The notes beneath the pieces are model-generated. The model did not search any database. It was not told the origin of the DNA and worked only from the letters and a program-made list of their open reading frames with translations. A program made the position numbers and the translations under genes. Shown one piece after another: positions 42,163-52,161 of a stretch of 64,000 nucleotides of DNA. Source of the stretch: Metabacillus niabensis (GTDB lineage Bacteria > Bacillota > Bacilli > Bacillales > Bacillaceae); assembly GCF_020524345.1 (NCBI RefSeq), contig NZ_JAIVLH010000015.1:62001-126000 (forward strand). Direction: 5' to 3'. Every line of letters begins with the position of its first letter. Within the stretch, counting starts at the first letter, position 1.

Positions 42163-43406
42163 ATGTAACCATGTTATTGTTTAAGGATGTTTTGTATGAT
42201 GCTAGAGTTCAAAGGGAGGCTTTATCCCTTGCAGAAGAAGGTCATCTAGTCGAGATACTTTGTTTAAAGGAATATGAAGAAAACCTTCCTAAACTGCATG
42301 ATCATCTTTCAATTAAGAGATTTTCAATCTCAACAAAAGCTGTTAAACAGAAGTTAGCAGGTCAATCAAAGTCTGCAACAAATAGGTCTCATTCAGTAAA
42401 GAGTATATTGTTTAAGGTTGTTCAACAACCAGTCGTTAAATTAATCAAAGATTTGTGGGCATATGATCAATTCTATAAACAATGTGATCAGTATCTCACT
42501 GAAAAGAAAGATCAAGTGGATGTTATTCATTGCCACGATTTAAATACTCTTTCAGCTGGGGTAAAACTCTCCCGAAAATATAATATGTATCTGATCTATG
42601 ATTCACACGAACTATTTAATGAGATGGCCGGTAGAAACGAAGTTGATCGTAAGTACGGTTATTGGCTGGAAAAAAAGTTAATGAAAGAAATTGACCATCT
42701 TATTGTTGTCAATCCATATGTTGAACAGGAATTCAAGAAAATGTATGGTGATCATATTAAGGCGACTATTATTCAAAATACACCCATTAATACTCTGCAA
42801 ACTAAAAGGTCAATGGTAGTGAAAAACTTGCGGGAGTTCTATCGTATTGAGAATAACGAGATTTTTCTTATCTATCAAGGAGGCTTATCACCTTTTAGAG
42901 GCATTGAGCTGATTATAAACTCTTTAACCTATTTGCCTGATAAGTTTAAACTTGTGATAATGGGAACAGGAAGATTATTAACGAATCTCATAGCCTTAGT
43001 AGAAGAGCTTAAGTTGACTGATCGTGTTTTCTTTCATCCTCAGGTTAAAGCTTCAGAAGTCCTGCATTATACAAAACAGGCAGATATAGGGCTAGTAATG
43101 TATGAGAATACAAGTAAAAATAATTATTTTTCAACGCCAAATAAGATTTTTGAATATTTACTGGCAGGCATACCAACAGTTGCTTCAAAGCACCCGGGTA
43201 AACAATATGTTGTTGAAGTTGAAAAAACAGGCATTTGTACTGAAGAGAATCCTGTTTCAATTGCTAAAGCTATTCAAGATGTGATAGAAAACTATGATAC
43301 CTATGTATCGAATTGCAAAGCTAAGCAATATGTATATACCTGGGAATATGAGAAACAAAAGCTGCAAGCTTTATATAATGAAATTAAACAAAATGTAAAA
43401 CAATAA
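42159..43406 (+). CDS. Glycosyltransferase family 4-like protein
   Basis: The ATG overlaps the ATPase stop codon by 4 bp. The 415-residue GT-B enzyme begins MNVTMLLFKDVLYDARVQRE, the usual N-terminal strand and helix. It has VIHCHDLNTLSAG near residue 125, YDSHELFNEMAG near 148, FLIYQGGLSPFRGIELII near 235 and the C-terminal SKNNYFSTPNKIFEYLLAGIP donor motif near 312. It is expected on the cytoplasmic membrane face adding one sugar to the lipid-linked glycan. Donor and acceptor are unknown. A basic region near residues 65-90 may be membrane-facing. Confidence 0.88.
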   Translation: MNVTMLLFKDVLYDARVQREALSLAEEGHLVEILCLKEYEENLPKLHDHLSIKRFSISTKAVKQKLAGQSKSATNRSHSVKSILFKVVQQPVVKLIKDLWAYDQFYKQCDQYLTEKKDQVDVIHCHDLNTLSAGVKLSRKYNMYLIYDSHELFNEMAGRNEVDRKYGYWLEKKLMKEIDHLIVVNPYVEQEFKKMYGDHIKATIIQNTPINTLQTKRSMVVKNLREFYRIENNEIFLIYQGGLSPFRGIELIINSLTYLPDKFKLVIMGTGRLLTNLIALVEELKLTDRVFFHPQVKASEVLHYTKQADIGLVMYENTSKNNYFSTPNKIFEYLLAGIPTVASKHPGKQYVVEVEKTGICTEENPVSIAKAIQDVIENYDTYVSNCKAKQYVYTWEYEKQKLQALYNEIKQNVKQ

Positions 43407-43466
43407 TAGTAGAGTAGAAAAGGGAGAGCTGATGCTTTCCTTTTTCATTAAATGGAGGGAATGGAT

Positions 43467-46205
43467 GTGAAACCTCATTTATTGTCAAAAGGGTTCATCT
43501 ATAGTTTATCCTATCATTATTATCCTGCTCAAAATCGACTTTTAAGATTATATCTTGAAAGTGGTAAGCCGTATGAAAGAGCTAAGCAACTTATTCCTCA
43601 AGTGTTGAAAGCAAACAAAACAGAAAGTTTTATTGAAGCAATTTCCAGATCTGTTAGCTTAAATGACCGTGAAAAAAGAATGATACATGCAGACATTTAT
43701 TTACGAGTAGGTCTCTATGAAAAAGCATGGGAAGCAATTAAATCGATTCCAACTACAGATAATATTCTATTTGCGATGAAAGAAAAGATATTGTTTCACA
43801 TGAGAAGTGTTGATCATTATCTTGCTTTACTTGAAGAATACAGAGCAACAAGTAGGTTATCTGAAAAGGAGAAACATGAACTTTTACTGTATGCCAGCCT
43901 AAAAAGTACATGGAGTAACCACGAAAGATTAGCTGCTATATTTGAAATAGAGATATACAGGATTAGTCATAAGGATATAGAACTTGTTGATAACCAAAAG
44001 ATATTTGAACGCTTAGAACAACTATCTGGTGTTGATCAATTATTTGTATTTTCACAGTTACTTCAAAAGGTTGAAAAGGATAAGGATATAACTACATATA
44101 AAAAACTTATTGACAAAGCTATATCTTTAAATAACGTAAGTCCTGGTCAATTCTTGTTCGCTGATAGCTTTATTCAGGATTTAGATGAGGCGGATAAGGC
44201 TATAAAAAAGAAGGAATACAAGCGAGGATTTCATAAGCTTATTGATGCTTATGAAAAAGGAGAGCGTTCTCTTATTTTAAAAGATATGTTGTTAAAATTG
44301 TTAAAGGTACATACTATTACTCCACAAGAAGAGCAAAGAGTAGAGCGGCTTGTATTTAATGATTTTATAGATATTATGAGTAATGAATTTCTTGACGTGC
44401 TTAGTGAAAATGAATTTTATGTATCATTTTATCAGTATTTAAATATGGAAGATTTGACTCATGATAAACTGCATTCTTTTCTACATAAAGTGAACCAAAA
44501 ACCGATATTACGGGGAAAAATTGTGCAATCTCTTGTTCAGGTTTTTTATCATTATGATGCTTCTTTGCCCTTAGACGACAAACTATTTACCCTATTGGAA
44601 GAGAAGCCGATAAATGCATCTAACTATCTTGTGGTAAAAGGGAAATTTTTTATTGATCAAGGAAAACAAGAAGAAGAGCTTTTATCCTTAATAAAAAACA
44701 GTCAAAAGCAATATCAGGTTTTTATGAAATTAGTTGATTATGCTTATGAAAAGGAAAAGTATGGTTTATCACTCAGTCTCGCTAATGAAGCTTTAAAACT
44801 TCATTCATATGATCCCTTTCTATTACGAAAGGTTACAAGCATTCACCATCGAATGGGGAATCTAAGAGAAAAAGTAAAATATCTAAAGAAGTTAAGGCGT
44901 TTATTAGTAGGTGCTTTTAAAACAGAATATAACATTGCACAAGATGAGGTTATATTAGATGAGAAGTTGTGGACGTGGAATCGAAAGCCTGATTCCATCC
45001 AAGGTGAGTCAGGTATATTGCATGTTCATAATAAATCATTGCCGGAAATTAATGGCTACACAATTCGAAGCAAAGAAATTGTTCAGCATCAAATAGAATT
45101 AGGTCTTGAACCAAGTGTTGTAACAAAGCTCGGTTGGCCAGTAAGGCCAAAGGTTGGAAGTACTGAATTTGAAGTGATCGATGGAGTTAGGCACTATCGA
45201 TTACATAATCCAAACAATAAGATGAAACTTAATGTGGTACCTTTAAGTGAATATTTTAATGCATACGCAGATGAATTTTTGTTGCTTCTTAACAAAGTGA
45301 GACCTAAAATTGTGCATGCTGCATCAAATTTTCAAAATGCACTACCTGCCTTAGTAGTAGCTAAGAAAGTGGGTATTCCAACTGTTTATGAGGTTAGAGG
45401 CCTTTGGCAGGATTCGACTGCCAGTAAAATTCCTGAATTCGATGATTCGGAACGGTATTGCATGCAGCAAAAATATGAAGTACACTGCTGTGAAATCGCA
45501 GATCGTGTTGTTGCAATTGGAGAAAGTTTAGCTGAACATCTTATTACACTAGGAGTTGACCGTCATAAGATTGATATCGTTCCGAATGGTGTAGATACAA
45601 AGGTGTTTACTCCTCAAGAAAAGAATCAGGAGCTTATAAAACGATATCAGCTGGAAGATAAGATTGTTTTCGGATTTATCGGGTCTGTTACCAAGTACGA
45701 AGGACTCAGTGATCTGTTTTCTGCTATATCTTTATTAAAAAAGGAACAGCCAAACATTCATTTTCTATTAGTGGGTGATGGACCGGCATTACCACGATTA
45801 AGAGAACTTGCAGATACACTTAAGATCTCGGATATTGTCAGTTTTGTAGGTAGAGTCCCACATACAGAGGTAAAGGATTTTTATTCTGTAATTGATATTT
45901 TTCCTTTCCCTAGAATTAATGCAAAAGTTTGTCGATTAGTAACACCGTTAAAGCCATTTGAGGTTATGGCTATGGGAAAATTAGCACTTGTCAGTAATAT
46001 TCCGGCTTTACATGAGATGGTCATAGAAGGCAAGACAGGGTTAATGTTCGAAGCTGAAAATGTAGCGTCATTGAAAGAATGCCTTCAGAAGGCTCCTCAT
46101 TATACTGATCTAGGAATAGCTAGTAGAGAATGGGTGGTAAAGAATCGGGATTGGGCTATATTAAGTAAGCGATATCTTGAGGTATATAGTAAATTGGAAA
46201 AATGA
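43467..46205 (+). CDS. Large glycosyltransferase with N-terminal helical-repeat region
   Basis: A GTG at 43467 is preferred because GGAGGGAATG lies 8 nt upstream; ATGs at 43452 and 43461 overlap or crowd that site. In the 912-residue product, residues 1 to about 500 are entirely helical and look like TPR/HAT-type repeats (AYEKGERSLILKDMLLKLLK and the like). A GT4 enzyme follows from about 510: HVHNKSLPEINGYTIRSKEI, VPNGVDTKVFTP near 712 and FVGRVPHTEVKDFYSVIDIF near 800. A motif SNIPALHEMVIEGKTGLMFE closes the donor site. The helical part may dock partner proteins or the polymer. The function of this fusion is not known. Confidence 0.85.
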   Translation: MKPHLLSKGFIYSLSYHYYPAQNRLLRLYLESGKPYERAKQLIPQVLKANKTESFIEAISRSVSLNDREKRMIHADIYLRVGLYEKAWEAIKSIPTTDNILFAMKEKILFHMRSVDHYLALLEEYRATSRLSEKEKHELLLYASLKSTWSNHERLAAIFEIEIYRISHKDIELVDNQKIFERLEQLSGVDQLFVFSQLLQKVEKDKDITTYKKLIDKAISLNNVSPGQFLFADSFIQDLDEADKAIKKKEYKRGFHKLIDAYEKGERSLILKDMLLKLLKVHTITPQEEQRVERLVFNDFIDIMSNEFLDVLSENEFYVSFYQYLNMEDLTHDKLHSFLHKVNQKPILRGKIVQSLVQVFYHYDASLPLDDKLFTLLEEKPINASNYLVVKGKFFIDQGKQEEELLSLIKNSQKQYQVFMKLVDYAYEKEKYGLSLSLANEALKLHSYDPFLLRKVTSIHHRMGNLREKVKYLKKLRRLLVGAFKTEYNIAQDEVILDEKLWTWNRKPDSIQGESGILHVHNKSLPEINGYTIRSKEIVQHQIELGLEPSVVTKLGWPVRPKVGSTEFEVIDGVRHYRLHNPNNKMKLNVVPLSEYFNAYADEFLLLLNKVRPKIVHAASNFQNALPALVVAKKVGIPTVYEVRGLWQDSTASKIPEFDDSERYCMQQKYEVHCCEIADRVVAIGESLAEHLITLGVDRHKIDIVPNGVDTKVFTPQEKNQELIKRYQLEDKIVFGFIGSVTKYEGLSDLFSAISLLKKEQPNIHFLLVGDGPALPRLRELADTLKISDIVSFVGRVPHTEVKDFYSVIDIFPFPRINAKVCRLVTPLKPFEVMAMGKLALVSNIPALHEMVIEGKTGLMFEAENVASLKECLQKAPHYTDLGIASREWVVKNRDWAILSKRYLEVYSKLEK

Positions 46206-46296
46206 AAGTATTTTTCGGTAGGGCATTTATTCAGATAGGAATGAGATAGGTGTCTTACTTTATGTCTAAGTTTTAATGAAAGAGGTAGAAGAGTAC

Positions 46297-47718
46297 ATGG
46301 TTTTTAGTAACTTGGTGTTTCTGTTTTTATTTCTGCCTATTGTTTTAGTGATTTATTTCCTGTCGCCACAAAAGTTAAGAAACACGATTTTATTACTGGC
46401 AAGCTTGGTTTTTTATGCTTGGGGAGAACCTAAGTATGTCTTATTAATGCTTTTTTCTGTCTTTATTAACTATCTATTCGGTTTACTTGTGGAGTTCGGT
46501 TCTTCTAATAGGAAGAAGAAGTTCTTTTTATCTATTGCAGTGATTGTTAATCTAATTATTTTAGGCTTTTTTAAGTATATGAACTTCATTGTTGCCAATT
46601 TAAATGAGCTCTTTCATCTGTCGATAGAGATGGATCCTATACCATTGCCAATAGGAATTTCCTTTTTCACCTTCCAGGCAATGAGTTACGTAGTTGATGT
46701 TTACCGAAAGGACGCACCGGCACAAAGAAATTTATTAGATCTATCTCTTTATATTTCCTTATTCCCACAATTAATTGCTGGTCCAATTGTCCGTTACAAT
46801 ACAGTAGCTGATCAAATCAAAAAAAGAATCACGTCTTTTTCAAAGTTTTCTGATGGAGTGAGTCGTTTTATCCTTGGTTTAGCCAAGAAAGTATTAATTG
46901 CAAACCCGCTTGGCGGAATCGCTGATGAAATATTCGCTTTACCTGCTGAAAGCTTAACAACAGGAACAGCGTGGATTGGAATTATTGCTTATACATTACA
47001 AATTTACTTCGATTTCTCCGGGTATAGTGATATGGCCATTGGACTAGGTAAGATGTTTGGCTTTGAATTCGAAGAAAACTTTAACTATCCATATATATCT
47101 AGAAGCATTTCGGAATTTTGGAGAAGATGGCATATATCCTTAGGTACTTGGTTTAAGGATTACCTGTACATTCCTCTTGGTGGAAATCGAGTTAGTACAT
47201 TTAAGATTTACCGAAATCTATTAATTGTTTGGACTGTAACGGGATTCTGGCATGGAGCAAGTTGGACGTTTATGGCTTGGGGGTTTTATTATGGTGTCAT
47301 TATCTCTTTAGAGAAGCTTGGATTAGAAAAGCTAATTAGGTCTACGTGGAGACCTTTGCAGCATGCTTATGTTATTTTAATTTTTATGGTTGGATGGGTA
47401 TTTTTTAGGGCAGATAATTTCACTTATTCATTTGATTATATCCAAATTATGTTTGGAGGAGGAGGTGACATACACCTTAACCAGGAAACATTCTTGTATT
47501 TAGCTGATTATTGGTTTGTTTTTCTATTGGGAATTTTGTTCAGTACACCTGTATACCCTAAAATTGCTGGTACTATCAACATAATAGCAGAAAAGAATAT
47601 GCTCCTTAGACTTGTAAGAGATGTTGTGAGCAGTAGTATGTATCTCATATTAATGATTATAATCACTATGTATTTAGTAAATTCTACTTATAACCCGTTT
47701 ATTTACTTCCGATTTTAG
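46297..47718 (+). CDS. MBOAT-family membrane O-acyltransferase (AlgI/PatA type)
   Basis: The start at 46297 gives the canonical N terminus MVFSNLVFLFLFLPIVLVIY; an ATG 21 bp upstream overlaps the GAGGTAG site. The 473-residue protein has about ten or eleven helices. Family motifs include PIGISFFTFQAMSYVVDVYR near residue 118, SISEFWRRWHISLGTWFKDY near 270 and the catalytic His in GFWHGASWTFMAWG near 315. AlgI-type proteins carry acyl groups through the membrane for O-acetylation of exported glycans. The next gene, 13 bp away, encodes the DHHW partner expected to finish the transfer. Confidence 0.93.
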   Translation: MVFSNLVFLFLFLPIVLVIYFLSPQKLRNTILLLASLVFYAWGEPKYVLLMLFSVFINYLFGLLVEFGSSNRKKKFFLSIAVIVNLIILGFFKYMNFIVANLNELFHLSIEMDPIPLPIGISFFTFQAMSYVVDVYRKDAPAQRNLLDLSLYISLFPQLIAGPIVRYNTVADQIKKRITSFSKFSDGVSRFILGLAKKVLIANPLGGIADEIFALPAESLTTGTAWIGIIAYTLQIYFDFSGYSDMAIGLGKMFGFEFEENFNYPYISRSISEFWRRWHISLGTWFKDYLYIPLGGNRVSTFKIYRNLLIVWTVTGFWHGASWTFMAWGFYYGVIISLEKLGLEKLIRSTWRPLQHAYVILIFMVGWVFFRADNFTYSFDYIQIMFGGGGDIHLNQETFLYLADYWFVFLLGILFSTPVYPKIAGTINIIAEKNMLLRLVRDVVSSSMYLILMIIITMYLVNSTYNPFIYFRF

Positions 47719-47731
47719 GGGAGGTTGAAAT

Positions 47732-48940
47732 ATGAAACTGAAACATTTTTTATTGCCAATATTATTTCTGTTCTTTATCTTTGGATTAAGCTATTTTTCC
47801 ATGGCTACTCCTGATCGAGAGATCTCAGAGCTGGAGAATAGAGGGTTAGCTCAGTTTCCAGATCTAACAAAGGATTCTGTTTTATCTGGAGAATATTTCA
47901 AGGAGTTTGAAGCATATTTCACTGATCAATTTTTTGGACGTGATCAGTGGGTAAAGCTTTATACTATCTGGGAAATGATGATGAACAAAACCTATGTGAA
48001 TGGCTATCATGTCACAAAAGATAACTGGATTATGGCTCAGCCTTCTAATACCTTGAAAAAGGAAGAACTAAATGCTTCAGCAGCAGCTTTAAATACACTA
48101 GGAACAAGGCTGCAAGAAAAAGGGACAGAACTCTATTATTTCCCAATGCCGGCAAAAGTTTTTGAGATGGCAGAATTGCTTCCTTCATTTGTACCTAGAG
48201 GAAAAGGAATAGAAAGCACCGACTATTTGCTTTCAAACCTCAATCCCAACTTGGTTAATGGTGTTAATGTGTCAAAGAAGCTAAATAAAGAAGTATCCTT
48301 TGAGAAAAAGAAAGACTATTACTTTAAGACAGATCACCATTGGAATATAAAGGGGGCTTTTTTTGGATTTGGATCGCTAATTGAGGAAGTTAGTAAAACT
48401 CAACCAATTAAAAAGGAATTAAATGTGGAAGAGAATTATACTTTCTCTTGCGAAAAAGGAAGAGAGTTAATAGGTAGTTGGAACCGAAATCTCCATATGC
48501 TTGTGGATGCGAATGACGATCGAGCTTGCTATTATCAACCCAAAGAATTCTCCCTGGCTGAAATGGACTATTATAATGGGAGTATTTCGGAGAAGAATAA
48601 AATGGCATATTCGGAATACTATGCAACAGGTCTTCAAACAAAACATAGTAAGTTGGAGTACCATGATACGTATGCGAATAATTATCCGGAACTAAATATT
48701 GTAAATGAAGAAGTGAATAATGAGACTCGTGCCTTATTGATAAAGGATTCATATGCTAACCCCCTTGTTCCGCATATTGCTTCTCTATTTAAGCAGACAA
48801 CTGTGTTTGACCCTAGGTATGATAAGAAAAGGTCAGTTAATGATTTGCTTGAAACAAGTAGCTTTGATGTTGTCATTATATTATACAACTCAAATAATTT
48901 AACGGGTGACATGTATCAGTTTGATCAACCAGCTAAATAA
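47732..48940 (+). CDS. DHHW-family (AlgX/AlgJ-like) O-acetyltransferase partner
   Basis: AGGGGAGG precedes the ATG. The 402-residue product has an N-terminal membrane anchor (about residues 6-26) and an extracellular domain. The diagnostic TDHHWNIKGAFFGF is near residue 200, ELENRGLAQFP near 34 and a Ser in ALLIKDSYANPLVPHI near 340, giving the SGNH-like Asp-His/Ser set. Such proteins accept acetyl groups from an MBOAT protein and transfer them to extracellular polysaccharide. A terminator ends this MBOAT-DHHW pair. The target glycan is presumably the one exported by the ABC system upstream. Confidence 0.9.
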   Translation: MKLKHFLLPILFLFFIFGLSYFSMATPDREISELENRGLAQFPDLTKDSVLSGEYFKEFEAYFTDQFFGRDQWVKLYTIWEMMMNKTYVNGYHVTKDNWIMAQPSNTLKKEELNASAAALNTLGTRLQEKGTELYYFPMPAKVFEMAELLPSFVPRGKGIESTDYLLSNLNPNLVNGVNVSKKLNKEVSFEKKKDYYFKTDHHWNIKGAFFGFGSLIEEVSKTQPIKKELNVEENYTFSCEKGRELIGSWNRNLHMLVDANDDRACYYQPKEFSLAEMDYYNGSISEKNKMAYSEYYATGLQTKHSKLEYHDTYANNYPELNIVNEEVNNETRALLIKDSYANPLVPHIASLFKQTTVFDPRYDKKRSVNDLLETSSFDVVIILYNSNNLTGDMYQFDQPAK

Positions 48941-48947
48941 GGAAACT

Positions 48948-48990
48948 AGGAATAATCTTTGTGTGTAGCACAGGATTATTCCTTTTTTTT
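48948..48990 (+). terminator. Terminator after the DHHW gene
   Basis: AGGAATAATC (48948-48957) pairs with GATTATTCCT (48974-48983), followed by eight T. Confidence 0.9.
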
Positions 48991-49003
48991 CCTCAGCTAA
49001 GAC

Positions 49004-49031
49004 TTTACTATTATTTTATTCATATTATAAT
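49004..49031 (+). promoter_or_regulatory. Promoter of the M14 carboxypeptidase gene
   Basis: TTTACT (49004-49009) and TATAAT (49026-49031) are 16 nt apart. The -10 is followed by AG, as in the next repeat-protein genes. Confidence 0.6.
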
Positions 49032-49070
49032 AGAGTGTATGTGTCGAAAAAGGAGGTAGATTGATAGATT

Positions 49071-51995
49071 ATGTCCAAATTGGTTACCAAATTAGCTACC
49101 AAATTAGTGGTGCTCTTTATTATATTTTCTATATTTGTTTCTGGTATTCCGATTCAAGAAGCAGATGCTATGGAACTAAATCAAGAAGAGCAAACACCTG
49201 TTTATATCATTGTGAATGGTGATGTATTGATCAAAGATTCAGAAGATAATCGATTAGGAACTATTTTAAAAGATGCAAAAATTGCAGGGTTTAAAAAGGG
49301 GAATGACTTATTTATTGACTGGTTTGGAAATCAAGTTTTAATTGATCAGGAAGATGTAAAAGAAGTTCTACCAAGTCCTGCTACAACAATTATTGAAGGC
49401 GATTTAGATGACCTTGTGTGGACTGCGGATAGTCCTTTAGTAGTTAGTACTATTGAAGGAGAGCAACTTGCAACTCTTGAAACAGGTTCAACCTTTTTTA
49501 TTCAAGAGGAGCTAGAAGAATATTTCCTTTCTTATCTATTCAATGAAGAGGTTATAATCCATAAGGAAAGTAAAGAAACAGATCTCTCAAATGCAACAGA
49601 GCAAATAGCAAATACAGTAGTTGATGATGAAGGCGTAGATAACAAAAACGTTATAATCGAAGAAGAGTTAGAACATACGGAAGAGATTGCAGAACAAGAA
49701 CAAAATGAAGTGACGAAAGAGGTTCTAAGTCAGGAAGAAGACGTGATAGAGCCTAAAACAAGCTCCTCTAACGTTTTGTTTAAAAAAACAGATGCCTATT
49801 TCAAAGTTGTAGAAGAGAATCTTCCTGTATATGAAAAGAAAAATGGGGAATTACAACTAATTGCTTCATTGAAGGGTAAACAAGTTTATGAGCGTACAAG
49901 AGATTATACAAGCTGGCATGAGGTATCTCTTGGGGGGAAAGTTGCATATGTTCCAAAACAAGGAACAATACCTTCTCAGGTTTCTTTTAGTAATAACAAA
50001 GTAGGCTCAATTAGCTCACATAAACAATTTATAACATTTAAAGTTAATACAGCGGTGTATGATCATTACAATAGCGCTAAATTAAATATTGCATCCATCA
50101 ATAAAGGGGTTCGTTTGCCTGTACTTAAAGAATATTCAGAATGGTACGCAGTTGATCTTTCAGGGCGAATTGGTTATGTCCAAAAGAAAAATGTAAATGC
50201 TGAATTTTCTCCTAGTCATGAATACTTTGAGGTCACAGGTGATAATGTTGTTGGGTATAAAAAAGTTAATGGAAAACTGATTGAAGTAACAAAACTCATA
50301 AATGGACAGGTTTATCCTCGTATTGCTGATTATACAAGTTGGCATGAAGTTAAATTTGGTAATGGTACAATTTTTGTCAATAAAAAAGAAACACGCCCAG
50401 CATCAGGGGACTTGTTAAAAAATGAGAATAATAGCTTTGAAAATAGCAAATATACAGTAACTATTTCTAAAGACACTTATGTTTATGATAATACTTCGTC
50501 ATCATTGGTAGAGTTTGCGGAATTATATAAAGGGACTAAATACCCTATTATTAGTGATCATGGTAAATGGATTAAAGTTGATCTCTCAGGGCGTATTGGA
50601 TATATCCGAAAAAGTGACACTGAGATTGAGTTCTCCAAAGGCATTGAGTACTTTACATCAGTGAAAGCCAATGTTCCGGTATACGACAATAGTGGAAAGA
50701 CACTTAAGGTAGTTGGCTATTTACGTTCAAGTGAAGTTTATCATCGAACGAAGGACTATACGAGCTGGCATGAAATCCAATATGGGAACAAACGAGCGTT
50801 TGTAGCAAAAGATCTAACGACTCCTGTACTTAACAAAACGTATCGCAATTCTTCAAACAAATATGGTTCAGTTGGTTCGTTTAAAACAAAAAAACTAACA
50901 GCTATATACTACTATGTTGGAAAGAAGTTAGTTCCTTTTGCTTCTATAAGTCCCAATGTTGAATATTCTTATGTTGAAGATCGAGGTAGTTACGTAAAGG
51001 TAAACTTCGGAGATCGTTATGGTTTTGTAAAGAAGAGTCAGGTTTCTATTAAATCTGCTACTGCAAAAGATTTAGTTAACCCAAGAGTTGTCTATTCATA
51101 TAATCAAATGGTGAAGGATATTGATGAAATTGTGGCAACATATCCCGATCTAGCAACAAAAAAGGTTATTGGGAAGTCAGTAGATGGTCGTAATATTTAT
51201 GCTGTAAAACTTGGAAAAGGCAGCACGGAGATTTTGATCAATGGTTCTCATCATGCAAGAGAGTATTTGACAACAAATATTGTGATGGAAATGATAGATC
51301 AATATGCACAATGTTATGTTAAGAATTCCAAGATTGATGGCTATGCTGTCAGAAGTATATTAGATAAAGCTTCGATCTGGTTTGTGCCAATGGTTAACCC
51401 AGATGGTGTAACATTAGTACAACAGGGACATAAATCAGCAAAAAATTCATCCCAAGTTCTGAAGATTAACGGTGGGAACACAGACTTTTCTGCTTGGAAA
51501 GCCAATGTAAGAGGTGTTGATTTAAACCGTCAATATCCAGCTGGGTGGAATAATATTGTTTCAAATCCAGGAAAGCCGGCTCCTCAAAACTATAAAGGTC
51601 CTAAACCTTTAAGTGAGCCAGAGTCAAAAGCTATGTATGACTTTACAAATACTAGGAATTTTAAAACATCTGTATCTTATCACTCTTCTGGTGAAATTTT
51701 ATATTGGCATTTCAAGCAAGGAGCAGAAAGAACAAAAAGAGACCGTGAAATTGCAGAAATGATCAAGAGTAAAACTGGTTATGCACTTGTTACTCCAAAA
51801 TCCAACCCAAGTGGCGGCGGATTTACAGATTGGTTTATTTCGTCTCATTTAAAGCCAGCTTTCACACCAGAAATTTCTCCATATGTTGGACCACGTCCAG
51901 TTCCCATCAAGAGCTTTGATTCAATTTGGACAGAAAATAAAGCAATTGGAATTATGCTGGCAGATGAAGCTTATAAAAATAGAAATAGCCGATAG
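49071..51995 (+). CDS. Secreted M14-type zinc carboxypeptidase with SH3-like wall-binding repeats
   Basis: AAGGAGG precedes the start by about 11 nt. The 974-residue protein has a signal peptide (about 1-33), an N-terminal SH3-like pair (about 42-165) and an acidic spacer (about 165-235). Three A/B pairs of repeats follow (about 240-665), with type A showing DYTSWHEV and type B LSGRIGYVQKK. The enzyme domain (about 675-974) keeps M14 zinc ligands in GSHHAREY near 727, MVNPDGV, RGVDLNRQYP, a YHSSGEILYW His and a late FTPEISPY with the catalytic Glu. It probably trims peptidoglycan peptides (gamma-D-glutamyl-type M14 enzymes are common in Bacillus walls), but this substrate is inferred. The same repeats recur in three nearby secreted enzymes. 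Confidence 0.9.
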   Translation: MSKLVTKLATKLVVLFIIFSIFVSGIPIQEADAMELNQEEQTPVYIIVNGDVLIKDSEDNRLGTILKDAKIAGFKKGNDLFIDWFGNQVLIDQEDVKEVLPSPATTIIEGDLDDLVWTADSPLVVSTIEGEQLATLETGSTFFIQEELEEYFLSYLFNEEVIIHKESKETDLSNATEQIANTVVDDEGVDNKNVIIEEELEHTEEIAEQEQNEVTKEVLSQEEDVIEPKTSSSNVLFKKTDAYFKVVEENLPVYEKKNGELQLIASLKGKQVYERTRDYTSWHEVSLGGKVAYVPKQGTIPSQVSFSNNKVGSISSHKQFITFKVNTAVYDHYNSAKLNIASINKGVRLPVLKEYSEWYAVDLSGRIGYVQKKNVNAEFSPSHEYFEVTGDNVVGYKKVNGKLIEVTKLINGQVYPRIADYTSWHEVKFGNGTIFVNKKETRPASGDLLKNENNSFENSKYTVTISKDTYVYDNTSSSLVEFAELYKGTKYPIISDHGKWIKVDLSGRIGYIRKSDTEIEFSKGIEYFTSVKANVPVYDNSGKTLKVVGYLRSSEVYHRTKDYTSWHEIQYGNKRAFVAKDLTTPVLNKTYRNSSNKYGSVGSFKTKKLTAIYYYVGKKLVPFASISPNVEYSYVEDRGSYVKVNFGDRYGFVKKSQVSIKSATAKDLVNPRVVYSYNQMVKDIDEIVATYPDLATKKVIGKSVDGRNIYAVKLGKGSTEILINGSHHAREYLTTNIVMEMIDQYAQCYVKNSKIDGYAVRSILDKASIWFVPMVNPDGVTLVQQGHKSAKNSSQVLKINGGNTDFSAWKANVRGVDLNRQYPAGWNNIVSNPGKPAPQNYKGPKPLSEPESKAMYDFTNTRNFKTSVSYHSSGEILYWHFKQGAERTKRDREIAEMIKSKTGYALVTPKSNPSGGGFTDWFISSHLKPAFTPEISPYVGPRPVPIKSFDSIWTENKAIGIMLADEAYKNRNSR

Positions 51996-52001
51996 ATATA
52001 T

Positions 52002-52030
52002 AGAGTCTAGTAAAATGCTAGACTCTTTTA
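52002..52030 (+). terminator. Terminator of the M14 gene
   Basis: AGAGTCTAG and CTAGACTCT pair around TAAAATG, followed by TTTATT. Confidence 0.85.
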
Positions 52031-52050
52031 TTAATAGAAGAGGAATAATG

Positions 52051-52089
52051 AAAAAAACCTCATATTTCCAAATAAAATGAGGATTTTTG
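52051..52089 (+). terminator. Second stem-loop after the M14 gene
   Basis: CCTCAT (52058-52063) pairs with ATGAGG (52077-52082), with A-run before and ATTTTTG after; it may be bidirectional. Confidence 0.6.
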
Positions 52090-52091
52090 TC

Positions 52092-52123
52092 TTGTTAAGT
52101 TAATATTCATGTCATAATATAAT
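52092..52123 (+). promoter_or_regulatory. Promoter of the glucosaminidase gene
   Basis: TTGTTA (52092-52097) lies 17 nt before TAATAT (52115-52120), which overlaps a TATAATAG at 52118. Confidence 0.5.
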
Positions 52124-52161
52124 AGTTGGGTATTTGAGATTAATAGAAAAAGGAGGACATT

